A DNA stretch of 64,000 nt from Pseudomonas alcaliphila JAB1 (lineage in GTDB: Bacteria; Pseudomonadota; Gammaproteobacteria; Pseudomonadales; Pseudomonadaceae): NCBI RefSeq assembly GCF_001941865.1, contig NZ_CP016162.1, forward strand, positions 1,736,001 through 1,800,000, read 5' to 3'. Positions 16,781 through 25,046 of this stretch are shown here, piece by piece. How positions within the stretch are numbered: position 1 is the first letter of the stretch; each line of letters begins with the position of its first letter. The notes under the pieces are model-generated. The model made no database searches. It was not told the DNA's origin and saw only the letters and a program-made list of their open reading frames with translations. The position numbers and the translations under genes are program-made.

Positions 16781-18298
16781 TCATTGGCCTGTGAATAGCA
16801 AGGAGATGGACTGATCTTGGACCACGATCAGGTTTTTTAGGTTTGGTACAGGCTCGGCTTTCAACGCGTCGGCAAGTTCTTTTGCGCTTCTTTCGCTGCC
16901 GTTCAGGTTGATGACGATGGTGTCTGCCTGTTGCTTTACATTCACTTTTTCGTCAATCGTCTTGCGTATGTTTCGAGCAGAGGTTTTCGCCCCTGGAGAG
17001 AAAACGTCGGCAACCTCGTTGTTGAGGTTTTTGCCATCTATTTCTCCTCTTAGGATGAGCAGGTCGGGATTTCTCGTTGTACCTGGGACCTTGGGGTTCT
17101 GTTCTACATCCAGCCCGTTCTTTACCAGTATGTCTGCTGCGTCGTTTTCCAGCAGCAAGGATCGCCTAGTTGCCTCATCTGCCTTCTTGGGAATCTGAGT
17201 CCTGGAGCCGGACAGTGTGCCAGGCTCTTTGATCGGTCGTTGAACACTACTTGGCTCAACTGCTTTCGGGCGTTCCACCTCAACCGTCCGTGCCCCAGTC
17301 CCGCTCCCTATCGCCCTTCCACCTCGTCTGATCCGTGCCCGTTTCAACGCTGCGCCCAGGCGTCTGAAGGCATTGCCCAGACGTGCAAGCTTGTCCAGAT
17401 AGCTTACCGACGTAGCACCGCGCGCGGCCAGGCCGACGCCGCCGGTGAAGACGATCAGCAGGGCTGCAAGAACAATTTCGAACAGTGCACCGCCGCTGAA
17501 CTCGGCGACCTCCTCGACGTTCTGTGCCTTGGCATAGTCGACGGCGAAGCGGCCGAGCATGGCTTTGCTGGGGCCGTCTTCGTAGATGAAACAGGCCAGT
17601 TCGTAGGCTTCGGCCAGCTGTTCGCGGGTGATGCTGCTGGGGTCGAAGCCTAGGGCTTCGACTAGTTCACGATGCTGTTCAGCGCTGAACTGGCGATTGT
17701 ATGCGGCCAGCCAGGTTTCTCCCTCGCTGGCGCGTGCCTGCCAGGCGCTGCGTAGGGCATTGGAGAAGGCGGTGAAGGGATTGACCAGGTCGGAGAATTC
17801 CTTGGCGGTCTTGAGCAGGCCCCAGGCGCCGAGGAAGAACCCTTTACCCACTGCGAGTCGGCGATGCACGTAGTTGGAGAGGGCGCTGCGCTGATCCTGA
17901 ATGGCCTGCAACCGGGCAGCTTCTGCGCGTTCGGCGGCGAGAATTTCGTCCAGTACGACCTGTAGCTCGGCGCGGGCATTGCTGATGTCGGTATCGACAT
18001 CAGCGTCAGCGAGTAACTGCGCCTGGTACTCGCCGCTGGGAATGGTCTGAATCAGGCCACCACGAGAATCCAGGCTACCGCGTACAGCATTGCCGCTGGC
18101 GGGAGAGAGGCTGTAGGGCAGATTGGCGCCCAGGCATTCGCCGTTGTCCCAGACGAAACGCAGACCGACCAGGCAGCTGGAGGTCTGGGTGCTGCCGCCT
18201 TCCAATGGTCTGGGAGCCTGGCGGTGGAAATCGCCGTTATAGGGCGCCGGCGTCGGTGCGGGGCGTTCGTTGCGATTGTTGGGGACGTAGCCGCTCAT
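16781..18298 (-). CDS. Polymorphic toxin with CdiA-CT-like nuclease C-terminal domain
   Basis: A 505-residue modular protein. Residues 1-100 are Pro/Gly-rich with SSCLVGLRFVWDNGECLG; 105-145 form a coiled coil (ELQVVLDEILAAERAEAARL); 150-190 and 265-295 are hydrophobic helices (the second, ALFEIVLAALLIVFTGGVGL, could be a translocation segment). About residues 375-505 resemble the tRNA-nuclease C-termini of CdiA proteins: LLLENDAADILVKNGLDVEQNP, NPDLLI, ARNIRKTIDEKV, QADTIVINL. No signal peptide, PAAR motif or Rhs repeats are visible. Delivery, possibly by a type VI system, is inferred. The adjacent small gene (16357-16779) is the probable immunity partner. Confidence 0.65.
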   Translation of the reverse strand: MSGYVPNNRNERPAPTPAPYNGDFHRQAPRPLEGGSTQTSSCLVGLRFVWDNGECLGANLPYSLSPASGNAVRGSLDSRGGLIQTIPSGEYQAQLLADADVDTDISNARAELQVVLDEILAAERAEAARLQAIQDQRSALSNYVHRRLAVGKGFFLGAWGLLKTAKEFSDLVNPFTAFSNALRSAWQARASEGETWLAAYNRQFSAEQHRELVEALGFDPSSITREQLAEAYELACFIYEDGPSKAMLGRFAVDYAKAQNVEEVAEFSGGALFEIVLAALLIVFTGGVGLAARGATSVSYLDKLARLGNAFRRLGAALKRARIRRGGRAIGSGTGARTVEVERPKAVEPSSVQRPIKEPGTLSGSRTQIPKKADEATRRSLLLENDAADILVKNGLDVEQNPKVPGTTRNPDLLILRGEIDGKNLNNEVADVFSPGAKTSARNIRKTIDEKVNVKQQADTIVINLNGSERSAKELADALKAEPVPNLKNLIVVQDQSISLLFTGQ

Positions 18299-18448
18299 CG
18301 TCGTGCATCCATGCTGCGGCCGGCGGCTGCCGGCAGGTGTCTTTTTCAGCGTCCGATGCTAACCAATGACCTATGCGCAAAGTCTTGCGCAGTGGCGTGT
18401 GGCGTCTCTGTTCTGTGAACGATGCACGCAAATAATAGTGCTTGAAAC

Positions 18449-19201
18449 TCAGCCGCGCTGCAGGTCGAGCAGCGCCTTCTGGCTCAGGTCCAGCCACTCC
18501 TTGTGCAGCGTGCGGTAGTGCCGGGCGGAGCGGCGGGCGTGGGTCTGGATCTGTTGCAGCAGTTCGATGGCCTCGCGCTGACGTCCCAGTCGCTGCAGCA
18601 GCAGGGCGTAGCGGTAGTTGGCTTCAGGGCTGGCGCAGTAGCTGCCGAGGGCGCGGTATTCCTCTTCGGCCTTGAGGTCGTTGCCCTGGCCTTCCAGCGC
18701 ACGGGCGTACAGCAGGTGGCCGTCGCTGGAACGGAAGTCGGGGTTGTGGGCGATCAGTTGATCGAGGCTTGCCTGGCAACCGGCGAAGTCGCCCAGGGCG
18801 AAACGTGCTCTGGCCAGACCGAGGAGGATATCCGGGGCGTCGCTGTGGATACCGCGCAGGGCTGTCTGATAGTGCTGGGCCGCTTCTTCGGCGTGGCCCA
18901 TGCGCAGCAGTTCATCGGCCAGGTTGACGCGAGTATCGCGGGTGTCGCGAATATCCAGCTCATCGCGCAGGGTGCGCAGATGACGCTCTGGGTCGATGCT
19001 GTCATGCAGGCGGTTGAGCGTGCGGCGGCCGCGTCGGCTGCCGAGCAGATCCGGCAGCATGATGCCGAGGAAGTAGATCAGGCAGCCGAGGCCGGGCAGG
19101 GCGATGATCAGGTACAGCCAGTAGCGTTCCTGGCCACTGCGCACCACGTGGAGGCCGCAGGTGACTTGGCAGGCGATGACTAGCAGGGCGAGCAGAGGCA
19201 T
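18449..19201 (-). CDS. Membrane-anchored TPR protein
   Basis: A 250-residue protein. Two N-terminal membrane helices (MPLLALLVIACQVTCGLHVV; YWLYLIIALPGLGCLIYFLG) are followed by a cytoplasmic tetratricopeptide array from about residue 90 (NLADELLRMGHAEEAAQHYQTAL; LLGLARARFALGDFAGCQ; YRYALLLQRLGRQREAIELL). It is probably a scaffold for protein interactions at the inner membrane; partners are unknown. The start MPLLALLV was preferred to the upstream Met because it begins with the first helix. The 150 bp between it and the toxin gene hold nothing recognisable. Confidence 0.75.
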   Translation of the reverse strand: MPLLALLVIACQVTCGLHVVRSGQERYWLYLIIALPGLGCLIYFLGIMLPDLLGSRRGRRTLNRLHDSIDPERHLRTLRDELDIRDTRDTRVNLADELLRMGHAEEAAQHYQTALRGIHSDAPDILLGLARARFALGDFAGCQASLDQLIAHNPDFRSSDGHLLYARALEGQGNDLKAEEEYRALGSYCASPEANYRYALLLQRLGRQREAIELLQQIQTHARRSARHYRTLHKEWLDLSQKALLDLQRG

Positions 19202-19342
19202 GAGGCGGTCCAGTCCTTTGGAGTGCGAGGGGAGGCTTATCAGAGCATGGATCGGCCCCGTTGTCAGGTGACGCATGCACGGCTGTGGCCTGCGTCACGT
19301 GGTAGGCTGCGCGGCTGATTCCATGTTCATAAGGATGCGTGC

Positions 19343-19909
19343 ATGCCGTCGTCGCTGGAGATCTTCGCCAACCTTTTCTATCTGGTTTCGGTCTTGCTGG
19401 CGGCGCGCAATTCGGTGCACACCTGGGCCGTCGGCCTGGTCGGCTGCGTGCTGTTCGGCTGGCTGTTCTTCAGCGTGCAGCTGTATGCCGATGTCACCTT
19501 GCAGGCTTTCTTCATCGCCACCAGCCTGCTGGGTTGGTGGAGCTGGCGGCGCGGTCGCCAGGGCGAGGCGCTGCCGATCAGCCGTGCCAGCACGGCCGGA
19601 CTGGGCCTGGCGCTGCTGCTCGCGGTGGTCGTGGCGGGCGCATACGGCGCCCTGCTGCACCATTTCACCGACGCCTACGCGCCCCTCATCGATTCGCTGG
19701 TGTTGACCTTGAGCGTGCTCGCGCAATTGCTGCTGATGCGCCGCAAGTTGGAAACCTGGTACGGCTGGCTGCTGGTGAACACGCTCGCGGTGCCGCTGTT
19801 CGCCTCGCGCGAGCTGTACCTGACAGCCTTCATCTACCTGCTGTTCTGGTGCAACGCCTGGTACGGCCTGTATCGCTGGCGCCGTGAACTGAACGCGCAG
19901 ACGGTCTGA
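19343..19909 (+). CDS. pnuC: Nicotinamide riboside transporter PnuC
   Basis: A 188-residue membrane protein with 6-7 helices. The N-terminus EIFANLFYLVSVLLAARNSVHTWAVG and the motif LLGWWSWRRG, plus the C-terminal phrase YLLFWCNAWYGLYRWRR, are typical of PnuC. It facilitates nicotinamide riboside uptake across the inner membrane. The stop is one base before the NadR-like gene, so transport and phosphorylation are co-expressed. Confidence 0.88.
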   Translation: MPSSLEIFANLFYLVSVLLAARNSVHTWAVGLVGCVLFGWLFFSVQLYADVTLQAFFIATSLLGWWSWRRGRQGEALPISRASTAGLGLALLLAVVVAGAYGALLHHFTDAYAPLIDSLVLTLSVLAQLLLMRRKLETWYGWLLVNTLAVPLFASRELYLTAFIYLLFWCNAWYGLYRWRRELNAQTV

Positions 19910-19910
19910 G

Positions 19911-20942
19911 ATGAGCAAGCGATTTACCTGTGGGCTGGTAGTCGGCAAGTTTGCGCCGCTGCACCTGGGGCACGAATGGCTGATTCGCCAGGCGCAAGAG
20001 CAGTGCGAGCAACTGGTGCTGCTCAGTTGGGCCTACCCGGAGCTTGCCGGTAGCGAGCCGGAGCGACGGGCGAACTGGTTACAGGTGCGCTTTCCCGAGC
20101 TACGCAGTTGGGTGGTCACACCCGAGTGGGTTGTCCAGCAGCGCGCACTCGGCCTGGCGTTGCCGGACCTTCCTCACGAATCCGAGTCCGATGCCGCGCA
20201 GCGCCAGTTCGTCGCCGATTTCTGCCTGGCAGTGCTTGGCCACCCGGTCGACGCGGTCTTTACCAGCGAGGCCTACGGCGATGGCTTCGCCGCGCACCTG
20301 AGCGAATGTTTCGGCCGGCCGGTGGAGCATGTCGAGATCGACCGCGCGCGCATTCAGGTGCCGGTGTCCGGTACGCGTCTGCGCGCCGATATCCACGGCT
20401 TGCGCCACTACCTGGTGCCGCAGGTGTATGGCGATTTCGTCGAGCGCATCGCCTTGCTCGGTGGCGAGTCCACCGGCAAGAGCAGCCTCACCCTGGCATT
20501 GGCCGAGGCCTTGGGTACGCGTTACGCCGCGGAATACGGCCGTGAACTGTGGGAAGAGCAGGGCGGTGTGCTCGCCTATGACGACCTGCTGCACATCGGT
20601 CGAACCCAGGTCGACCGTGAGCAGAGCCTGGCCGGGCAGTGCCAGCGTTATCTGGTTTGCGACACCACGCCGCTGACCACGCTGTTCTATTGCCGCGAGC
20701 TGTTCGGGCGGGCCGAGGCCGAGCTGGAGCAGTTGGCCGAGCGGCACTACCACCACCTGTTTCTGTGCGCCGATGACTTCCCCTTCGTGCAGGACGGCAC
20801 CCGTCAGGACGAGACCTTTCGCCGCCGGCAGAACCAGTGGTACGAGCAGCAACTGCAGCGGCGTGGCTGGGCTTTCACGTACCTGACGGGCTCGCTGGCG
20901 CAGCGGGTCGAGCAGGTGCTGCGCAGCCTGAGCGATACCTAG
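19911..20942 (+). CDS. nadR: NadR-like nicotinamide-nucleotide adenylyltransferase / ribosylnicotinamide kinase
   Basis: A 343-residue bifunctional cytosolic enzyme. The N-terminal Rossmann nucleotidyltransferase domain has VVGKFAPLHLGHEWLI and SGTRLRADI; the C-terminal P-loop kinase domain has LLGGESTGKSSLTLALA (around residue 185) and the lid region QNQWYEQQL. The kinase phosphorylates the riboside imported by PnuC, and the adenylyltransferase makes NAD+. Unlike enterobacterial NadR there is no N-terminal helix-turn-helix, so it should not act as a repressor. It is the second gene of the pnuC operon. Confidence 0.87.
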   Translation: MSKRFTCGLVVGKFAPLHLGHEWLIRQAQEQCEQLVLLSWAYPELAGSEPERRANWLQVRFPELRSWVVTPEWVVQQRALGLALPDLPHESESDAAQRQFVADFCLAVLGHPVDAVFTSEAYGDGFAAHLSECFGRPVEHVEIDRARIQVPVSGTRLRADIHGLRHYLVPQVYGDFVERIALLGGESTGKSSLTLALAEALGTRYAAEYGRELWEEQGGVLAYDDLLHIGRTQVDREQSLAGQCQRYLVCDTTPLTTLFYCRELFGRAEAELEQLAERHYHHLFLCADDFPFVQDGTRQDETFRRRQNQWYEQQLQRRGWAFTYLTGSLAQRVEQVLRSLSDT

Positions 20943-21043
20943 GCGACGGGAGTGAGTGCGCACCACGCTCAAACAAGGGAAGCGCTTGCCGGCCGCCCGG
21001 CGGCTGGGGGAGGATGCCTTTCTTTGCCGCAACCGGGATCGTC

Positions 21044-21931
21044 ATGCGTCGTCTGCCTTCGCTCACCGCCCTGCGCACTTTCGAAGCGGCCGCGCGGCAT
21101 GCCCACTTCGGCCGCGCGGCTGCTGAGCTGTGCGTTACCGACAGCGCCGTCAGCCACCAGATTCGCCAGCTCGAGGAGCAACTCGGCAGCACGCTGTTCG
21201 AGCGCGACGGCCGTCAGGTACGCCCGACACCGCAGGCCAGGCGCCTTCTGCACAGCCTGCAGCAGGCCTTCGAGCTGATTGGCGAGGCCTGCGACGAGCT
21301 GCGTGATCCCGGTTCGCAGGCGCAACTGCGCGTCGCGGTTACCGCAGAGTTGGCGCAGAAGTGGCTGGTCGGGCGCCTGGCCGACTTCGCTGAGCGCCAC
21401 CCGCAAATCACCCTGCATCTGCATGAGCAAGCGCTGGAGGCGACGCTGCCGGGCAGCGAGATCGATATCGCCATCACCTACGGCACCGGCCCGGACGATG
21501 CCAGCGCCTACTTCGTAAGGCCGCTGCCGACCCTGCAGTTCTTCCCCGTGTGCAGCCCGGGCCTGTTCAACCAGTCGCCACTCAAGCACCCGCGCGACCT
21601 GGCGCGTCATTGCCTGCTGCATGACGATCAGGACGGCAAGACCTGGACCGCCTGGCTGACCACTCATGCTGGCGATATCCAGCCGACGCGGCATCTGTAT
21701 CTAGGCCATGCCGGCCTGACCATGGAAGCCGCTGCACGCGGCCAGGGCGTGGCCATCGGCGACAACCTGACCAGCGCCGAAGACCTGGCCAGTGGTCGCC
21801 TGGTGCGCCCCTTCGCCGCCCAGGTGCCGTCGCTAGGGCAGTACGCGCTGGTGTGCGAGCGCCTGCGTCTGGACAAGCCGGCAGTCGCTCATTTCATCGA
21901 ATGGTTCACTGATCAGTTGGTCGATCTGTGA
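21044..21931 (+). CDS. LysR-family regulator, GcvA/AmpR-like
   Basis: A 295-residue regulator. The HTH SLTALRTFEAAARHAHFGRAA, TDSAVSHQIRQLEEQLG, LFERDGRQVRPT is of the GcvA/AmpR type, followed by a substrate-binding effector domain. A start at 21014 is in frame but its AGG abuts the ATG. It precedes agmatine deiminase by 97 bp in the same direction and may regulate the polyamine genes that follow. The effector is unknown. Confidence 0.88.
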   Translation: MRRLPSLTALRTFEAAARHAHFGRAAAELCVTDSAVSHQIRQLEEQLGSTLFERDGRQVRPTPQARRLLHSLQQAFELIGEACDELRDPGSQAQLRVAVTAELAQKWLVGRLADFAERHPQITLHLHEQALEATLPGSEIDIAITYGTGPDDASAYFVRPLPTLQFFPVCSPGLFNQSPLKHPRDLARHCLLHDDQDGKTWTAWLTTHAGDIQPTRHLYLGHAGLTMEAAARGQGVAIGDNLTSAEDLASGRLVRPFAAQVPSLGQYALVCERLRLDKPAVAHFIEWFTDQLVDL

Positions 21932-22028
21932 ATTGAATTCAAGGGTTCCGCGATTATCGTCATTGGTCGTACTGGCACCGACGGGCGTACTGTCGGGCTA
22001 CTTCCAGCCACTGACGAGGAGCCGCGAG

Positions 22029-23141
22029 ATGGCCCGTACCCTGACCTCCCTGCCCAAGGCCGACGGCTTTCGTCTGCCCGGCGAATTCGAAACCAAGAGC
22101 CGCTGCTGGCTCGGCTGGCCGGAGCGCCCGGACGTGTGGCGCAACGGTGGCAAGCCAGCGCAGAAGGTCTGGGTCGAGATCGTTGCGGCCATCGCCAGCA
22201 GCGAGCCGGTCACCGTCTGCGCCTCGGCGGCGCAGTACGCCAACGCTCGGCGCCTGCTGCCGGCGCATGTGCGGGTGGTGGAAATGACCTGCAACGACAC
22301 CTGGTTCCGTGACAGCGGCCCGGCGTTTCTGGTGCATGACGAGACAGCCGAAGTGCGCGGCGTGGACTTCGAGTTCAACGCCTATGGCGGGCTCGATGGC
22401 GGGCTTTACTACCCCTGGGACAAGGACGATCAGATCGCGCAGAAGATTCTCGAGATCGAAGGCTTCGATCGCTATCGCGCGCCTTTCATTGCCGAAATGG
22501 GCGGTATCCAGAGTGACGGCCAGCGCACCCTGCTGACCACCGAGCAGTGCCTGCTCAACCGCAATCGCAACGCCCACCTGGGCAAGGACGAGATGACCCG
22601 CAGGCTGTCGGATTACCTCGGTGCCGAGCAGGTGATCTGGCTGCCGCGCGGCTGCAAGTTCGACGAAACCGACGGTCATATCGATGACCTGGCCTGCTTC
22701 GTTCGCCCTGGTGTGGTGGTGATGCAGTGGACCGACGACCGCACCGACCCGCAATGGGAAATCTACCAGGAGGCTTACGACATCCTGCGCAGCGTGCGCG
22801 ATGCCCGTGGCCGTGCGCTGGAGGTGCACAAGCTGCCGCAACCGCGCGTATTGGAGTGGACCGCGGAAGAGGCCGAAGGTCTGGATCAGGACGATGCCAC
22901 CCATACCCGCCAGGCCGGCACGCAGATCTGCGCCTCGTACATCAACTACTACGCCGGCAACTCGGCCATCGTCCTGCCGCTGTTCGGCGACGCCAACGAC
23001 CGTGTGGCCCAGGCCACCCTGGCCGAGCTGTTCCCGCAGCATCGCATCCTCGGTATCGAGAACTCGCGGGAAATCCTGCTGGGTGGCGGTAACGTCGCCT
23101 GCATCACCATGCCGCAATACGCCGCGCCCCAGCGCGCCTAG
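22029..23141 (+). CDS. aguA: Agmatine deiminase
   Basis: A 370-residue guanidino-group-modifying enzyme that converts agmatine to N-carbamoylputrescine and ammonia in the cytosol. Signature segments include the N-terminal WLGWPERPDVWRNGG, NDTWFRDSGPAF, the His/Asp site DETDGHIDDLACF, and near the C-terminus LLGGGNVACITMPQ with the catalytic Cys. Length matches AguA. The start MARTLTSLPK follows GACGAGGAG. A polyamine-binding protein gene follows after 9 bp; the aguB amidase is not in this window. Confidence 0.92.
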   Translation: MARTLTSLPKADGFRLPGEFETKSRCWLGWPERPDVWRNGGKPAQKVWVEIVAAIASSEPVTVCASAAQYANARRLLPAHVRVVEMTCNDTWFRDSGPAFLVHDETAEVRGVDFEFNAYGGLDGGLYYPWDKDDQIAQKILEIEGFDRYRAPFIAEMGGIQSDGQRTLLTTEQCLLNRNRNAHLGKDEMTRRLSDYLGAEQVIWLPRGCKFDETDGHIDDLACFVRPGVVVMQWTDDRTDPQWEIYQEAYDILRSVRDARGRALEVHKLPQPRVLEWTAEEAEGLDQDDATHTRQAGTQICASYINYYAGNSAIVLPLFGDANDRVAQATLAELFPQHRILGIENSREILLGGGNVACITMPQYAAPQRA

Positions 23142-23150
23142 GAGGCCCGG

Positions 23151-24242
23151 ATGAAACTGCCCACCAGTCTGCTGGCCGTGGCCCTTGCTGCCTGCGCACA
23201 GGCGCAGGCCGGCGCGGCGCCGCAGCAGGTCAACCTGTTCATCTGGAGCGAATACCTGGCGCCGGACACCCTGGCTTCATTCGAGGAGAAGACCGGTATC
23301 CGCGTGGTGGTCGATCATTTCGATTCGCTGGAAACCGTGGAAACCAAACTGCTCACCGGCGGCAGTGGCTACGACTTGGTGCTGACTGCCGGCCAGCACC
23401 TGAGCCGGGCCATCGCCAGCGGTGCATTGCGCGAGCTGGACAAGACGCAGCTGCCGCACTTCGCCGGGCTCGATGACGAGTTCATCCAGCACATGGCCAG
23501 GTTCGACCCGAGCAATCGCTACGCCGGACTCTACGTCTGGGGCACCACCGGTTTCGGCTACCAGGAGCAGGCCATTGCCCAGCGCATGGCCGATGCCCCG
23601 ACCGATAGCTGGGCGATGCTGATGGACCCGCAGGTGGTGGCGCGTTTCGCCGACTGCGGGGTGAGTTTCCTCAATGATCCCAACGAGGTATTCGCCGCTG
23701 CGTTCCGCTACCTGGGGTTGGATATCAACCGGCAGAATCTCGATGACCTGAAACAGGCCGAGGCCCACCTGGCCAAGGTGCGACCGTTCATTCGCTACTT
23801 CGACAATGACCGCAATATCAGCGACCTGGCCAACGGCAACACCTGCCTGGCCATGGCCTGGAATGGCAACGTCGCCATCGCCGCGGCACAGGCCGAGCAG
23901 GCCAACAAGGATTTCCAGTTGAGCTATCGCATCCCGCGTGAAGGGGCATTGCTGTGGTTCGATGCCATGGTCATCCCGCGTGACGCGCCGCACCCGGAAG
24001 CCGGGCTGGCATTGATGGACCACCTGATGACGCCCGAGGTGATCGGCGCTATCAGCAACAGCATCTACTACGCCAATGCGGTTCCGGCGGCCGATGCCTT
24101 CGTCGATCCGGCGACTCTCGCCGACCCCGGCACCTATCCGCCGGCCGAGCTGCGCGCCACGCTGTACGCCAAGAATGACAACAGTCGCGAGTTCAACCGG
24201 GCGCTGACCCGTGCGTTCAGTCGGCTGAAGTCGGGTCGGTAG
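23151..24242 (+). CDS. Polyamine ABC transporter substrate-binding protein (SpuD/PotF-like)
   Basis: A 363-residue periplasmic binding protein with a signal peptide (MKLPTSLLAVALAACAQAQAG). The mature start VNLFIWSEYLAPDTLASFE and internal GYDLVLTAGQHLSRAIASG are typical of putrescine/spermidine receptors PotD/PotF/SpuD. It lies 9 bp after aguA, preceded by GGAGG, so it is in one operon and probably captures agmatine or putrescine. No permease or ATPase genes accompany it, so it must share those of another locus. Confidence 0.87.
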   Translation: MKLPTSLLAVALAACAQAQAGAAPQQVNLFIWSEYLAPDTLASFEEKTGIRVVVDHFDSLETVETKLLTGGSGYDLVLTAGQHLSRAIASGALRELDKTQLPHFAGLDDEFIQHMARFDPSNRYAGLYVWGTTGFGYQEQAIAQRMADAPTDSWAMLMDPQVVARFADCGVSFLNDPNEVFAAAFRYLGLDINRQNLDDLKQAEAHLAKVRPFIRYFDNDRNISDLANGNTCLAMAWNGNVAIAAAQAEQANKDFQLSYRIPREGALLWFDAMVIPRDAPHPEAGLALMDHLMTPEVIGAISNSIYYANAVPAADAFVDPATLADPGTYPPAELRATLYAKNDNSREFNRALTRAFSRLKSGR

Positions 24243-24245
24243 CTG

Positions 24246-24977
24246 TCAGCGATAGCGAGCGAGGATGGCCTCGAACTCACCATCCTGTCTCATCTGCACC
24301 AGTGCACGCAGCAAGGCCTGGGTCGGTACGTCGGGGGCATCACGGACGATGCAGCCGACCGGAGCGGCGCCGACCTCTGCGAGCGCATGCAGGCGTTTTT
24401 CTTGAGGCTGATGGCGGTTGAACCAGTTCAGGCTGAGGTCGTTGCTGATCGCGTAGTGGTAGCGACCGGCCTCGAGTTTCTCCAGCACCAGCGCCTGGGT
24501 GCGGGCATCTTCGCGATGGGCTTGGCCGTTGGCCAATAGCGGCTCCAGGTTGGGGTAGCTGAAGCCCAGCACCGTACCCAGGCGCTCATCCCGCAACTGC
24601 TCCAGCTTGAAGTCAGGGTCGGCGTTGCGCGCGACGATCAGGTCGCGCTGCACCATGAAGGGCAGGCTCCAGATGTACTGATGATGGGATTCGGCGAGCC
24701 AGTCTGGATTGACGTAGCAGCGCACGTCGATTCCACCGCTGACCAGCAAACGTTGAACGCGCAGGCGCGGTAGCACCAGCATCTCTGCACGGCGGCCGAC
24801 CTTCTGCGCCAGGCGCATTTGCAGATCGTAGAGAATCCCGCCCGTAGCCTGGCCATCGACGATCTTTATCATCGGCATGGCCCAGCTCTCGGTCACCGAG
24901 AAGCGCAGTGGGCGCTGCTCCTCGGCCGAGGCTGCGAGGCACAGCAGAAGCAGCAGAGCGGAAAGCGAAAGGCGCAT
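24246..24977 (-). CDS. Periplasmic solute-binding protein family 3-like
   Basis: A 243-residue protein with a signal peptide (MRLSLSALLLLLCLAASAEE). The mature sequence contains LRFSVTESWAMPMIKI, GILYDLQMRLAQKVG and a C-terminal ALLRALVQMRQDGEFEAIL, typical of SBP_bac_3 proteins related to amino-acid receptors. Pseudomonads carry many stand-alone copies with no transport partners, some linked to signalling. It converges on the polyamine receptor with only 3 bp between the stops. Ligand unknown. Confidence 0.75.
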   Translation of the reverse strand: MRLSLSALLLLLCLAASAEEQRPLRFSVTESWAMPMIKIVDGQATGGILYDLQMRLAQKVGRRAEMLVLPRLRVQRLLVSGGIDVRCYVNPDWLAESHHQYIWSLPFMVQRDLIVARNADPDFKLEQLRDERLGTVLGFSYPNLEPLLANGQAHREDARTQALVLEKLEAGRYHYAISNDLSLNWFNRHQPQEKRLHALAEVGAAPVGCIVRDAPDVPTQALLRALVQMRQDGEFEAILARYR

Positions 24978-25046
24978 GCGGTTACCGGTTCAAGACGTTA
25001 GCGATGCCGCGCCGAGCTTGGCCGTAGCGGACTGGGCGACGGCCGC

